DNA of 64,000 bases, taken from NCBI GenBank assembly GCA_027704905.1, contig JANIIK010000500.1, positions 62,001 through 126,000 of the forward strand, written 5' to 3'. Shown in pieces: positions 49,982-60,962 of the stretch. A program made the translations under genes and the position numbers. The stretch is from Muraenolepis orangiensis (taxonomy: Eukaryota > Chordata > Actinopteri > Gadiformes > Muraenolepididae). Position 1 is the first letter of the stretch. Each line of letters opens with the position of its first letter. Below the pieces are notes generated by a model, which searched no databases, was not told the origin of the DNA, and saw only the letters and a program-made list of their open reading frames with translations.

Positions 49982-51697
49982 ATGGCTGATCGCTATGTTT
50001 ATATTAAAATTCCGGAGTTTTGGGAACATGCCGCTACAGCGTGGTTCGCACACGTGGAGGCACACTTTGCCTGCTGCCAGGTCCGTGACGAGGACCTGAA
50101 GTATTTTCACGTGGTGGCAGCGCTGGGGAGCTCCACGTCGTCCAGGTTGGTCGGTTTTATCGCGGATCCCCCACGCCACGGCAAATATGAGGCGATTAAA
50201 GCCCTTCTCCTTAAGACATTTAGCCTATCTGCTAAGGAGGGGGCACACCAGATTCTGGATATTCAGAGTTTGGGGGACAGCAAGCCGTCCCAGCTCATGG
50301 AGAAGATGCTGAATCTGCTGAGGGGGGAGGCTCCCCGGATTTTGTTTGTGGAGACGTTCCTGCGCCACTTGCCGCCCAGGGTTCAGACGGCACTGGCCAA
50401 CACGACCATTACTGAACCCCGCGCCCTGGCTGAGGAGGCTGACCGTTTCTTCCTGGCGACCCAGCAGCCCGGTGCAGATGTGCTAGCTGCAACGCTCAGT
50501 GCTCCCTCGCCGGTTAGGAGGGCTTGGGGGGAGCAGACCGCGGCGGTTCCAGGCCGGAGAATGTTTTTACCACGCACGGTTCGGGGCCAAGGCGAAGAAG
50601 TGCATTGCTCCCTGCAGCTACAAGCCTCCAGGAAACGAGAGGGCCGGTGCTCGGTAGTGGCCCTGAGCGTTGGCGGCACGAGCAGGCTGCTCTTCGTTAG
50701 CAGTGTCTCGGGAAGCGCTCAGCGGAGCGTGGTTCCTGCGTCGAGGGAGGACGTCGCTCGAGGGGGGCATGGACCGCAGTTGACGACAGCTAATGGCAGC
50801 CCCACCCGCAGTTATGGCGTGAGGCCGATGTGTTTATGTGTTGGGGGGCAGCGGTTCAACTGGGATTTCGTCATAGCAGACATTTCTTTTCCCCTCCTCG
50901 GGGCAGATTTTTTATGTGCTCACGGGCTCCTGGTGGACGTTGGAAACAAACGCTTGGTTGATGCCTTGACATTTTCCTCCCTTGTGTGTACGCTTGGCAA
51001 AGTGGCGTACAACTGGCTGTCGGGTTCGCTGTCGGGTGCGGACAAGTACCTCAGGTTGTTGGCCGAGTTCCCGGACCTGACGCAGCCCACTTTCTCAGCG
51101 CCCACCACCAAGCATGGGGTGGAGCACCACGTCACCACTGAGGGACCCCCGGTCTATGCCAGGGCCCGGCGGTTGAACCCTTCTAAACTCGCAGTAGCGA
51201 AGGCAGAGTTTTCAACCATGGAATGCCTGGGTATCATCCACCGGTCTGACAGTCCTTGGGCGTCTCCTCTGCACATCGTCCCCAAGCCTAATGGCGGTTG
51301 GCGCCCGTGTGGGGACTACCGCCACCTCAACGACGCTACGACACCCGACTGCTACCCGGTGCCGCACATTCAGGACTTTTCGGTGCACCTGGCGGGTAGG
51401 CTGGTGTTTTCTAAGGTGGACCTAGTGCGTGGATACCACCAGGTAACCATGCATCCCCTGGACATTCCCAAAACGGCGGTGATAACGCCATTTGGGTTGT
51501 TTGAGTTCCTGCGGATGCCTTTTGGCCTCAAGAACGCCGCTCAAACATTCCAGCGCCTGATGGATTCGGTGCTGCAGGACTTACCGTTTGAGTTTGTCTA
51601 CCTTGACGACATACTTGTCGCCAGCACTTCTGAGGAGGAACACCTGTCTCACCTCCAGGCCCTTTTCACGAGGCTCAGCCAACACGGGTTGATAATT
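49982..51697 (+). CDS. CsRn1-like Gag-Pol, up to the LINE insertion
   Basis: ATG 49982 (MADRYVYIKIPEFW). Gag: WFAHVEAHFACCQV, KYFHVVAALGSSTSSRL, LRHLPPRVQTAL. The CHCC finger (CFYHARFGAKAKKCIAPC, about 50563-50616) is only readable in the neighbouring frame, so two compensating indels flank it. In the protease the expected catalytic Asp is missing (SGSAQRSVVPAS where DSGAQRS is usual), though FPLLGADFLCAHGLLVD remains. RT: YRHLNDATTPDCYPVPHIQDF, FSKVDLVRGYHQV, MPFGLKNAAQTFQ, catalytic YLDD at 51598-51609. It is cut at 51697 after HGLIIK. Confidence 0.88.
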
Positions 51698-52122
51698 AAG
51701 ATTCAAGATTCAAGATAACTTTATTTATCCCGAGGGAAATTAAGGTGCAACAGTTGAAACAGGGGGAATAAATGCACACAAAAATATACTAATACCTAAA
51801 AGCTAAAAACTAAATAACAACTAACTAAACAAAACTAGTATAAACTAAATATAACTAAATTAACTGTAAATGAAATCTAAATGTATTGATAGATGAATTG
51901 CACAATTTACAGTATTATTACAGCAATACGTAGGTATATACAATACACAACAATACGTATAGTGCAAATTGGCAGTAATAAAATATTAATAATTAATAAA
52001 TAACTCAGATGAATACTGAGAAAGTGACATGTGAAAAGTGAAATAGAATTTACCATGCAAAATGACAGTGAAAGGATTTACAGTGCGTTGACCAAAAAAA
52101 TGATGATAACAGTGCATTGGCC

Positions 52123-53707
52123 TCAGGTCACTGAGTCTCCACTGTCCCTCTCACGACCCGAGGTAGATGAATTATAGAGACTGATGGCCACAGGAAGAAA
52201 GGACTTCCTATGGCGTTCTGTGGTACACCTGGGTGGAATGAGTCTGTTGCTGAAGGTGCTTCTGTATGAGGTCAGCACCTGATGGAGAGGGTGAGAGTTG
52301 TTGTCAAGGATACTACGCAGCTTGCGCAGCATCATCCTCTCAGACACCACCAACAAGGAGTCCAGCTGGACCCCCAGGACAGCGCCAGCCTTCCTGACAA
52401 TCCTGCTGATCTTGTTGGTGTCTGCTGACCTCAACCTGCTTCCCCAGCACACGACACCGGAGAAGATGGCACTGGCTACCACCGACTAGTAGAACATTTT
52501 CAGCATCGTGTTACAAACGTTGAAGGACCGGAGCCTCCGCAGGAAGTAGAGACGGCTCTGGCCCTTCTTGTACACAGCCTCAGAGTTCTTGGCCCAGACC
52601 AGTTTGTTGTCCAGGTGAACTCCCAGGTATTTATATTCCTGAACAACTTCTGCGGACACACCCTTGATGGAAATGGGTGTGGGGGCAGATTTCCTCCTGC
52701 GGAAGTCCACCACCATCTCCTTCGTCTTGTCTGTGTTGAGCTGCATGTGGTTCAGCTCACACCACTCAACAAAGGAGTCCACGACGCCCCTGTACTCCTC
52801 ATCGTTTCCCTCGCTGACACAACCAACAACTGCAGAGTCGTCCGAGAACTTCTGCAGATGGCAGGACTCTGAGTTGTACTGGAAGTCTGGGGTGTAAAGG
52901 GTGAACAGGAATGGGGAAAGAACCGTTCCCTGTGGAGCACCAGTGCTGCTGACCACAGTGTCAGACACACAGTCCTGCAGTCTGACAAACTGTGGACGAC
53001 CCGTCAAATAGTCAGTAATCCAGGAAACCAGGGAAGAGTCCACCTTCATCGCCGTCAGCTTACAGGCCGGAGGGTGTTGAACGCACTGGAGAAGTCGAAA
53101 AACATGATTCTCACAGTGCTCCCGGGTCTGTCCAAGTGGGCGTAGGCACGATGAAGCAGGAAGATGATGGGTCCTCCACTCTCAGTTTTGGCTGGTAGGC
53201 AAACTGAAGAGGGTCCAGCGATGATCTGACCAGGGGCCGAAGAAGCGACAGGACCAGCCTCTCAAAGGACTTCGACACGTGGGACGTCAGCGCCACCGGT
53301 CTGTAGTCGTTAGAGGTTCTGGGACGTGCCTTCTTCGGAACCGGCACCAGGCAGGATGTCTTCCACAGCACAGGGACCCTCTCCAGTCTCATGCTCAGGT
53401 TGAAGATGTACTGCAGGACTCCACTCAGCTGGGAAGCACACGTTTTTAGGACCCTCGGGCCGACGCCGTCAGGACCTGCAGCCTTGCCTGGGTGGAGCCT
53501 GCACAGCACTTTCCTCACCTGCTCAGCTGTGAAGGTCTGTATGCCGTGTGTGGGGGCAGGAAGAGTCTCTGTTGTGTTGATGGGGAGAGAGAACAGGTAT
53601 GTTGTCGCTGGAGAGGGACGGTGGGGGAGGGGGGACAGCAGGGCTGGGGGGCTGGAGGGGAATGGTTGTAGAGGGGCTGGGGGAGGGGGGGGTAGACCGG
53701 AGCCCAC
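52123..53707 (-). CDS. Rex1-like LINE, RT and C terminus
   Basis: 53707-53111: VLCRLHPGKAAGPDGVGPRVL, SNDYRPVALTSHVSKSFERL, SLDPLQFAYQPKL. 53049-52486: SSLVSWITDYLTGRPQFVRL, STGAPQGTVLSPFLFTLYT, the catalytic FSDDSAVVG (SDD form, common in Rex1), NTDKTKEMVVDFRR, YKYLGVHLDNKL. 52482-52123: FSGVVCWGSRLRSADTNKISRIVRKAG, RKSFLPVAISLYNSS. Breaks lie near 53120-53050 and at 52485. The C terminus resembles 1314-1800. Confidence 0.88.
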
Positions 53708-55019
53708 TCATTGAATCTATTGAAAAACAAATTCAACTCGTTGGCCCGGTCAGGACCCCCCCCTATTGTCTGGCTACCAGGTTGTTTGTAGCCAGTGATG
53801 CTCCTCATGCCACTCCACACATCCTTCAGGTTGTTCTGCTGAAGTTTGTGCTCCAGCTTCCTCCTGTAGTTGTCTTTGCCCTGCTGGATCCTCTCCTTCA
53901 GCTCCGTCTGAACCCGCCTCATCTGCTCCCTGTCCCCGTCTCTGAAGGCCCTCTTCTTCTCATTGAGCAGGACCTTGATGTCTCGGGTGACCCACGGCTT
54001 GTTGTTGGGGAAACAGCGTACAGTCTCTGTGGGAACAACACTGTCCACACAGAAGTTGATGTACCCTGTTATACATTCCGTGAGATCATCAAGGTCCTCT
54101 CCATGCAAATCACAGAGGAAATCCCAGTCTGTTGACTCAAAGCAGCCCCGCAAGTCCTCATCGGCCTCCTGTGACCATCTCCTCACAGTCCTTATGGTCA
54201 CAGGCAGCCGCTGGACTAGAGGCCTATACAGGGGCTGAAGGTGGGTCCACAAACTCGTGTCACGTGGTTGAAGTCCCCAGATATCGCGATGAATGCTTCA
54301 GGGTGCTGTGTCTGAAGTCTCGCGACGACGGAGTGGGTGACGTCAGACGCGAGCGCCGCGTTTGCCGACGGTGGAATGTAAACAACAAGGAGAAGCACGT
54401 GGGAGAACTCTCGCGGCAGATAGTATGGCCGCAGACTCACGGCCAGCAGTTCAATGTCCGGGCTACACACACGTTCCTTCACAGTAACATGTCCAGGGTA
54501 CACCACTTGTTGTTAACGAGAATAGCAAGTCCCCCACCTTTCCTCTTGCCACTCTCCCGGTGCGTCCTGTCCGCCCGGACGGTCAGAAAGCCGCCCGCGG
54601 TAACATTGGAGTCCGGGGTGTCCTCGTGGAGCCACGTCTCCGTGAAACAAAGCACGCTGCTCTCCCGGTACACCCGCTGGGTCCTCACCAGGCCCGCTAG
54701 CTCGTCCATCTTGTTCGCTAGCGACCTCACGTTACCCATGGTGATGGAAGGGAGATATGGTTTATATCTCCGCTTCCTCTCCCGCTGTTTTCTGTCCAGC
54801 CTTGCGTCCCCTGTACGTCCTCCTCAGCTCCCTGGGGAGGTCGGGGATGTCGGGCCTCTCCCTTAGCAGCGAGGTCTGTTGTAGCGACAACAGCTGACTC
54901 CGCGTGTAGACAATGGCTCCGCCGTAATGTTGAGCCGTGACGGAGACGCGGTTCCGTGTCACCAGAATGAGAAACACGGCAAAAACTTCCCTAAACATAG
55001 TTGGCTGAGGGTTGCACAA
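53515..55019 (-). CDS. Rex1-like LINE, endonuclease part
   Basis: 55019-54762 gives the leader (MCNPQPTMFREVFAVFLILV, YTRSQLLSLQQ). 54739-54479 gives the endonuclease start (MGNVRSLANKMDELAGLVRT, LCFTETWLHEDTPDS, KGGGLAILVNNKW). 54506-54216 continues (VCSPDIELLAVSLRPYYLPREF, VVYIPPSAN, ISGDFNHV). 54252-53515 holds the linker (RTVRRWSQEADEDLRGCFESTDW, PNNKPWVTRDIKVLLNEKKRAF). Frame breaks lie near 54750, 54490 and 54255. Confidence 0.85.
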
Positions 55020-55142
55020 CTACTTAACGAAAAACTATACTAAAAACAACAATAATATAAGAATAAATAACTAAAAAGTAAGAGGGGAGGGGGAGCAACT
55101 GTTGCTGGCTGCCGCTCGTCGCAGCGCCGGAAGTTCGCCGGA

Positions 55143-55760
55143 AGCGCTGCAAAGTGTCTGTTCGGGGTGTTTGGCATTGACTTCCTTGGGTACCGTCACC
55201 AAAGGCGGAGCAGCACCCCTGCCGGCGAAGGTTGAGGCTGTCGCGGCGTTTCCTCGCCCGCACACGGCCCGGTCACTCCGTGGGTTCCTAGGGATGGTGA
55301 CCGTCTACCACCGTTTCATCGCCCGGGCCGCCCACATTATGCGGCCGCTGTATGAGGCATTGAAAGGTAAGGCCCCCATCCAGGAGATCGACTGGACGAC
55401 GGAGGCTGAGGTTGCTTTTAAGGAGGTCAAGACCGCGCTGGCTCAGGCGGCCTTGTTGGCGCATCCGTCGCCCACGGCCCCCATCTTCATTACCACCGAT
55501 GCATCGGACTACGCCGTCGGTGCGGTGCATGAGCAGTGGGTGGACGGCGCCTGGCAACCACTTGCCTTTTTCAGCCGCCAGCTAACGCCCAGGGAACGCA
55601 GGTACAGCGCTTTTGACCGGGAGCTCCTTGGACTCTGGCTGGCCGTGCGGCACTTCCGATTTTTGCTGGAAGGCCGTGAATTTACGGTGTTCGTTGACCA
55701 CAAGCCGCTCACGTTCGCCATGTCCAAGGTGGCGGATGGTGCCCGCGAAATTCGTCTGGC
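55143..55760 (+). pseudogene. CsRn1-like RT end and RNase H, resumed
   Basis: After the LINE, RT resumes near 55143 (AAKCLFGVFGIDFLGY in one frame, then KVEAVAAFPRPHTARSLRGFLGMVTVYHRF). RNase H follows: FITTDASDYAVGAVHEQWVDG, PLAFFSRQLTPRERRYSAFDRELLGLWLAVRHFRFLLEGREFTVFVDHKPLTFAM. At about 55745 the RNase H end and the integrase zinc domain are deleted. Confidence 0.88.
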
Positions 55761-56086
55761 GGGGGCTCAAAAAGGACGTGAGGGCTTGGGCCGGCACGTG
55801 TGTGGCTTGCCAGCGTGCTAAGGTGCACCGCCACACGAAGGCCCCCCTGGAGAAATTCCTGGTGCCTGAGAGGAGGTTTGACCACGTCAAAATCTATCTG
55901 GTTGGTCCATTACCCTCCTCCCAGGGTTTTTCCTACCTCCTAACTATGGTGGACAGGACGACCCGTTGGCCTGAGGCGGTCCCACTCGCGTCGACAGCGG
56001 TGGCTGACATAGCCCGGGCCTTCATTGCGACATGGGTGTGTCGTTTCAGCACCCCTTCGGACATTTCCTTGGACCGTGGTTCGCAG
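55761..56086 (+). pseudogene. CsRn1-like integrase core, first part
   Basis: The frame reads FVWRGLKKDVRAWAGTCVACQ, then RRFDHVKIYLVGPLPSSQGFSYLLTMVDRTTRWPEA and LDRGSQF. The first catalytic Asp is replaced (KIYLVG where VDLVG is usual); the second (DRGSQF) is present. Broken at 56086 by the chromovirus. Confidence 0.85.
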
Positions 56087-56510
56087 TTCACGGTTGACAG
56101 GGGGCGTTGCCAGGCCGCGTGCGCTAGAGGTGCACACACACGCACCTGCCAACCATTACCGTGGCTAATTGCCATTGATCTCACCTGGGGGCTATTTATA
56201 CCGCGGCGTCAGTGAGAGGCGTCGCTCGTTCGTACTGTGTGTAACCGGTACGCTACCAGTCCCCAGGTGACATTCCTCCCTGGCTTTTGATCACCCTGCT
56301 ACGGACTATCAGAGAGATAGCCCGCTCGTCTGCTGTTCCAGCCCCTCGTCGGTCCAGAAGAACGACGCACCTCGACTTCCCGGTAACCCGACCCATCGCC
56401 TGTCCCCAACTATCCTTCGTCTACTACCTGTCGGCTTGACGCACCTTGACTTCCCGGTAACCCGACCCATCGCCTGTCCCAACTATCCCTACGTATACTA
56501 CCTGTCGGCT
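56087..56510 (+). repeat. Partial 5' LTR of the chromovirus
   Basis: Starts inside the LTR (lacking TG and part of the ACGGTGG repeat) and stops after CTACCTGTCGGCT. It contains a ~75-bp tandem duplication (GACGCACCTCGACTTCCCGG... at about 56363 and 56437) not seen at full length in the 3' LTR. Confidence 0.85.
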
Positions 56511-57730
56511 ATCCACAATCCACACATCGATTGGGCGGCGGGTTCCGTGATAAGTTGGAGCATGTTCTGCCACTCGAACTGCCTCCGGTCCGCTCTAGCC
56601 CCACGCAACCCACCCAGTCCAGAGTCCTCCCGATCTCTCATCCGTCCCCCATGTTTACCACGACCTCGGGGAGGTGTTCTCTAAGGAACGGGCCGTCTCC
56701 TTACCTCCTCACAGACCATATGACTGCGCCATCAATCTCCTTCCCGGCGCGTCTTTGCCGGTTAGGCGACTCTACAATCTGTCCCGGCCCGAGAGACAGA
56801 CCATGGAGACCTACATTCACGACTCACTGGCAGCGAGCCTGATCAGACCCTCGTCGCCTGTGGGTTCTGGGTTTTTCTTTGTTACTAAAAAGGATAACTC
56901 GTTGAGGCCGTGTATCGATTTCCGGGGCCTAAACGATATCACCGTCAAGAACAAGTACCCCTTGCCACTCATCGACCCAGCCTTCGAGCCGCTCCGTCAT
57001 GCGACGGTGTTCTCCAAATTGGACCTCCGCAATGCCTACCATCTCGTCCGGATCCGGGAGGGGGACGAGTGGAAGACGACGTTCAACACTGCTTTGGGGC
57101 ACTTCGAGTACCGGGTCATGCCCTTCGGTCTCACCAACGCCCCGGCAGTTTTCCAAGCTCTGGTGAACGACGTCCTCCGAGACATGCTGAACCTGTTCGT
57201 CTTTGTCTACCTGGATGATATTTTGATCTTTTCAGGTAGTCAGAAGGAGCACGTTCAGCACGTTCGGTTGGTACTTCAGCGGCTGTTGGAGAACAAGCTG
57301 TTCGTCAAGGCGGAGAAGTGCGAGTTCCACGCTAAGTCGGTGGCTTTTTTGGGATTCATAATCGAGCCGGGGCAAGTTCGATCGGATCCCGTTAAGGTCA
57401 AGGCAGTGGCGGAGTGGCCGACGCCTACGTCCCGGAGACAACTCCAGCGGTTCCTCGGTTTTTCTAATTTTTACCGCAGGTTCATCCGGGATTTCAGTAG
57501 CGTCGCGGCTCCGCTTACTCGGCTCACCTCCACGCTCTCTCCGTTCTCCTGGACTCCTGAGGCAGGTGCGGCGTTTGCGCAGCTGAAACGTCTGTTCACC
57601 TCGGCTCCGGTTCTGAGGCATCCGGATCCGGCGTGCCAGTTTGTGGTGGAGGTGGACGCATCGGATTCCGGTGTGGGGGCCGTTCTTTCTCAACGTTCCA
57701 CGGGGGATCGGAAGACGCACCCTTGTGCTT
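56511..57730 (+). CDS. Chromovirus RT and RNase H N terminus
   Basis: Protease remnant NPHIDW; the long frame starts at ATG 56674 (MFSKERAVSLPPHRPYDC). RT motifs: FFFVTKKDNSLRPCIDFRGLN, FSKLDLRNAYHLVRI, RVMPFGLTNAPAVFQ, catalytic YLDD at 57208-57219, CEFHAKSVAFLGFII. RNase H starts FVVEVDASDSGVGAVLSQR. The frame is lost at a T-run (57728-57734) by one missing base. Confidence 0.92.
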
Positions 57731-59110
57731 TTTTTCGAAACGGCTGTCGCCCGCGGAGAGGAACTACGACGTGGGGAATCGGGAGCTCTTGGCAGTGGTT
57801 CTGGCCTTGGAGGAGTGGAGGCATTGGCTTGAGGGGGCCGAACAACCGTTCGTGGTCTGGACAGACCACAAGAACTTGGCCTACCTCCGCACCGCCAGAC
57901 GGCTCAACTCTCGACAGGCGCGGTGGGCGTTGTTCCTGGGGAGGTTCAACTTCACGCTCACCTACCGGCCTGGATGTCGGAATGTGAAACCCGACTCTCT
58001 CTCTCGCCAGTGGGACGCCGAGAGGGATCTCGTCGAGCCAGAGACCATCCTGCCTCCGGTGTGCGTGATTGGGGCAGTCACATGGGAGATCGAGGGTCTC
58101 GTCCGGTCGGCTCAGCTTACTCATCCAGATCCAGGTAATGGTCCCGCTAACCGGCTGTTTGTACCCGATCCAGTTAGGTCCCGGGTGCTGCAGTGGGCTC
58201 ATTCCTCCCGTCTGACCTGCCATCCCGGCTTTGCGCGGACCCTGTCCTTCCTCAGACGGAGTTTCTGGTGGCCTTCCATCTCCCGGGACACCCAGGCCTT
58301 TGTCACGGCCTGCACCGTCTGTGCACGCAGCAAGGCCTCACATCGACCTCCTGCGGGGTTGCTGCAGCCGCTGCCTATCCCTCGCCGGCCTTGGTCGCAC
58401 ATCGCCGTGGATTTCGTCACCGGTCTTCCGCCGTCGTCTGGTAACTCCACCATCCTCACCATCGTCGACCGGTTTTCGAAAGCGGTCCATTTTGTGCCGT
58501 TGCCCAAGCTTCCCTCGGCCAGGGAGACGGCGGACCTCCTGGTGCTGCAGGTATTTTGTCTGCACGGGATACCTCTGGACATAGTGTCCGACCGGGGGCC
58601 ACAGTTCGCGTCGCAGTTGTGGAAGGCGTTCTGCCAGGCTCTGGGGGCCACCGCCAGCCTCTCCTCCGGATACCATCCTCAGTCCAATGGACAAACGGAG
58701 AGAGCCAACCAGGACCTGGAAGCGGCTCTCCGCTGCGTCGCCGCGCGCCATCCATCTTCATGGAGTTCCCACCTCCCTTGGGTGGAGTACGCCCACAACT
58801 CCCTGATCAGCGACGCCACGGGGATGTCGCCGTTCCAGGCATCACTGGGCTATCAACCACCTCTGTTTCCCGTCCAGGAGGAGGAGATTGCGGTGCCGTC
58901 GGTACAGGCCCACCTCCAGCGCTGCCGCCGGATTTGGAGGACCGCACGGTCGGCACTCCTTCGTACGGCCGATCGGAACAGGCGTTTGGCAGACCGTCGG
59001 AGGGTTCAGGCACCCATCTATCGACCTGGACAACAGGTTTGGCTCTCCTCCCGTGACCTGCCACTCCAGGTACAGTCCCGGAAGTTGGCGCCTCGTTACG
59101 TGGGACCATT
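57731..59110 (+). CDS. Chromovirus RNase H end and integrase
   Basis: Next frame: FFSKRLSPAERNYDVGNRELLAVVLALEEWRHWLEG, WTDHKNLAYLRTARRLNSRQARW, NVKPDSLSR. Integrase zinc domain: HSSRLTCHPGFARTLSFLRRSFWWP, CTVCARSKASH. Catalytic core: HIAVDFVTGLPPS, DIVSDRGPQF and the Glu in SNGQTERANQDLE. All three acidic residues are present. A frameshift near 59110 precedes the chromodomain. Confidence 0.92.
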
Positions 59111-59472
59111 ACACGGTGGACAAGGTCATCAATCCGGTTTCAATAAGGTTGAGATTGCCGCCAGCCATGAAGGTTCATCCCACCTTTCATGTCTCCCTAT
59201 TGAAACCTGTTTCTTCCAGTCCCTTGTGCCCTCCCACCGCACCCCCTCCCCCCCCCAGGATCATCGACGACCATCCCGCCTACACGGTGAGAAAGATCCT
59301 GGACATCCGTCGCCGTGGCCGGGGTTTCCAGTACCTGGTGGATTGGGAAGGGTACGGCCCGGAGGAGCGGAGTTGGATTCCACGGCGGAGTGTCCTGGAT
59401 CTGTCCCTCATCCGCGACTTCCATCAGGAACATCCCAACAGGCCGAGTGGGGCGCCAGGAGGCACCCGTTGA
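59111..59472 (+). CDS. Chromovirus integrase end with chromodomain
   Basis: After the shift: NPVSIRLRLPPAMKVHPTFHVSLLKP (GPY/F-type end), then the chromodomain AYTVRKILDIRRRGRGFQYLVDWEGYGPEERSWIP (about 59278-59385), which in chromoviruses directs integration to modified chromatin. TGA 59470, followed at once by the polypurine tract. Confidence 0.9.
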
Positions 59473-59484
59473 GGGGGGGGGTAC

Positions 59485-60003
59485 TGTCACGGTTACGGTG
59501 GTTGACAGGGGGCGTTGCCAGGCCGCGTGCGCTAGAGGCACACACACACGCACCTGCCAACCATTACCGTGGCTAATTGCCATTGATCTCACCTGGGGGC
59601 TATTTATACCGCGGCGTCAGTGAGAGACGTCGCTCGTTCGTACTGTGTGTAACCGGTACGCTACCAGTCCCCAGGTGACATTCATCCCTGGCTTTTGATC
59701 ACCCTGCTACGGACTATCAGAGAGATAGCCCACTCGTCTGCTGTTCCAGCCCCTCGTCGGTCCAGCAGAACGACGCACCTCGACGCACCTCGACTTCCCG
59801 GTAACCCGACCCATCGCCTGTCCCAACTATCCCTACGTATACTACCTGTCGGCTTGACGCACCTCGACCTCCCGGTTCCAGATCCCTTGTTTGTCCTGGA
59901 GATAACAATCGATTGTGTTCTGTGCCGAAATAAAACCCCTGTTCTCCCTTTTCTGGTCTCCGTCTGCGTTCTGGGTCCAACCTCACCACACACCGGTGTG
60001 ACA
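59485..60003 (+). repeat. 3' LTR of the chromovirus
   Basis: 519 bp, TGTCACGGTTACGG to ACCGGTGTGACA; contains AATAAA near 59930. Its central part matches 56087-56510. Confidence 0.9.
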
Positions 60004-60730
60004 GTTAAGCTCCACCGGACAACCGCTTATCACCCTCAGGCCAACGGTCTCTGCGAGCGTTTCCATCGCTCCATGAAGGCCTCAGGGCCGGGCTGACGGA
60101 CGGTAATTGGGTCGACAAGCTGCCTTGGGTTATGCTGGGCCTGAGGACCGCGCCTAAGGAGGATCTGCGGTGCTCCACGGCTGAGATGGTCTACGGTCAG
60201 CCACTGAGGGTTCCAGGGGATTTCCTCCCCAACGCATCGGCCCCCTGGTCAGCGACGGTCCAGCGAGTTTTCCTGCAGGATGCCGCTAAGGTTTTTGCTC
60301 CGATCCCCACTGCTCAGCACGGCACTCAGGTGTCCCGGGTTCCCGTGGGGCTTCGCTCAGCGGAGCACGTGTTCATCCGGCACCACGTTCACAGAGGCCC
60401 CTGCAGCCTCCTTACGACGGGCCTTTCCGGGTTTTGGAACACGGGGGCAAGCACTTGGTGGTCGACCTGGGTGGCAAAGCCGGGCACGTCTCGGTGGACC
60501 GGGTGAAGGCTGCTCACCTGAACTTGGACCAGCCGGTGGTGCTGGCACGGCCTCCGCGACGGGGTTGCCCCCCGGCCTTGACCCCTGTCACCGAATTGGG
60601 GCCTACGGTTACAGTCCTACCTTGCCCAGCGGCCGCCCCTGTAGAGGTCTCCTCCCCGGCTCCCGTTCTCCGGAGTCGTGGTGGTCGGCCTGTCGTTCCT
60701 CCCCGCCGCACGGACTTTGTGTATGGGTGA
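60004..60730 (+). pseudogene. CsRn1-like integrase, second part
   Basis: Resumes as KLHRTTAYHPQANGLCERFHRS (with the catalytic Glu in CERF). A frame break near 60088 follows, then WVDKLPWVMLGLRTAPKEDL, EMVYGQPLRVPGDFLP and, near 60370-60550, VFIRHHVHRG, FRVLEHGGKHLVVDLGGKAGHVSVDRVKAAHL. Ends at TGA 60728, 16 bp before the 3' LTR. Confidence 0.85.
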
Positions 60731-60744
60731 ATTCTGGGGGGGCT

Positions 60745-60962
60745 TGTGTGGTGGAACGTTATGGGAAATAATTCACTGTTTGTATTTAGTGTGTGTTGCA
60801 CCACGGACCGGTTAGAGAGCGTACCGTGTTGTTGTTGTGGTGTGCTAGCTGGACAGTAGCAGGTAGCAGAGGTGTTTCCCCTTTTGTGAAACTTAATGGA
60901 AAATAAAGTGTGGAGTTCCATACTAAACACGCCGCCTCCGACTCCCATTCATCGGCTCTACA
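60745..60962 (+). repeat. 3' LTR of the CsRn1-like element
   Basis: 218 bp, TGTGTGGTGGAACGTTATGG to CATCGGCTCTACA, preceded by a G-rich polypurine tract. It differs from the 5' LTR at scattered bases and a small deletion in the TTGTTGTTG region. Confidence 0.92.

Larger units (their letters stand above)
51698..55142 (-). mobile_element. Nearly full-length Rex1-like LINE
   Basis: A 3.4-kb minus-strand LINE in the Gypsy RT. Its tail AAGATTCAAGATTCAAGATA begins at about 51698, followed by TTTATTTATCCCGAGGGAAATTAAGG and a ~400-bp 3' UTR. Coding extends to about 55020. A GC-rich 5' UTR (CTTCCGGCGAACTTCCGGCG region, 55020-55142) makes it close to complete. Confidence 0.85.
56087..60003 (+). mobile_element. 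Chromovirus lacking gag, inserted in integrase
   Basis: Incomplete 5' LTR (56087-56510), RT-RNase H-integrase-chromodomain coding, polypurine tract CGTTGAGGGGGGGG and 3' LTR (59485-60003). At 56510/56511 the LTR is joined directly to the end of the protease (NPHIDW), so primer site, gag and most of the protease are gone. No clean target duplication. Confidence 0.88.
49711..60962 (+). mobile_element. CsRn1-like Ty3/Gypsy element, twice interrupted
   Basis: LTRs 49711-49934 and 60745-60962; primer site TGGTGACCCCGATG at 49936-49949; polypurine tract TCTGGGGGGG just before 60745. Own coding runs 49982-51697, 55143-56086 and 60004-60730. A Rex1-like LINE sits in RT and a chromovirus in integrase. 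The CHCC-type Gag finger and the primer site match the CsRn1 lineage. Flanks TATAT and ACATA do not give a clean duplication. Confidence 0.88.
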
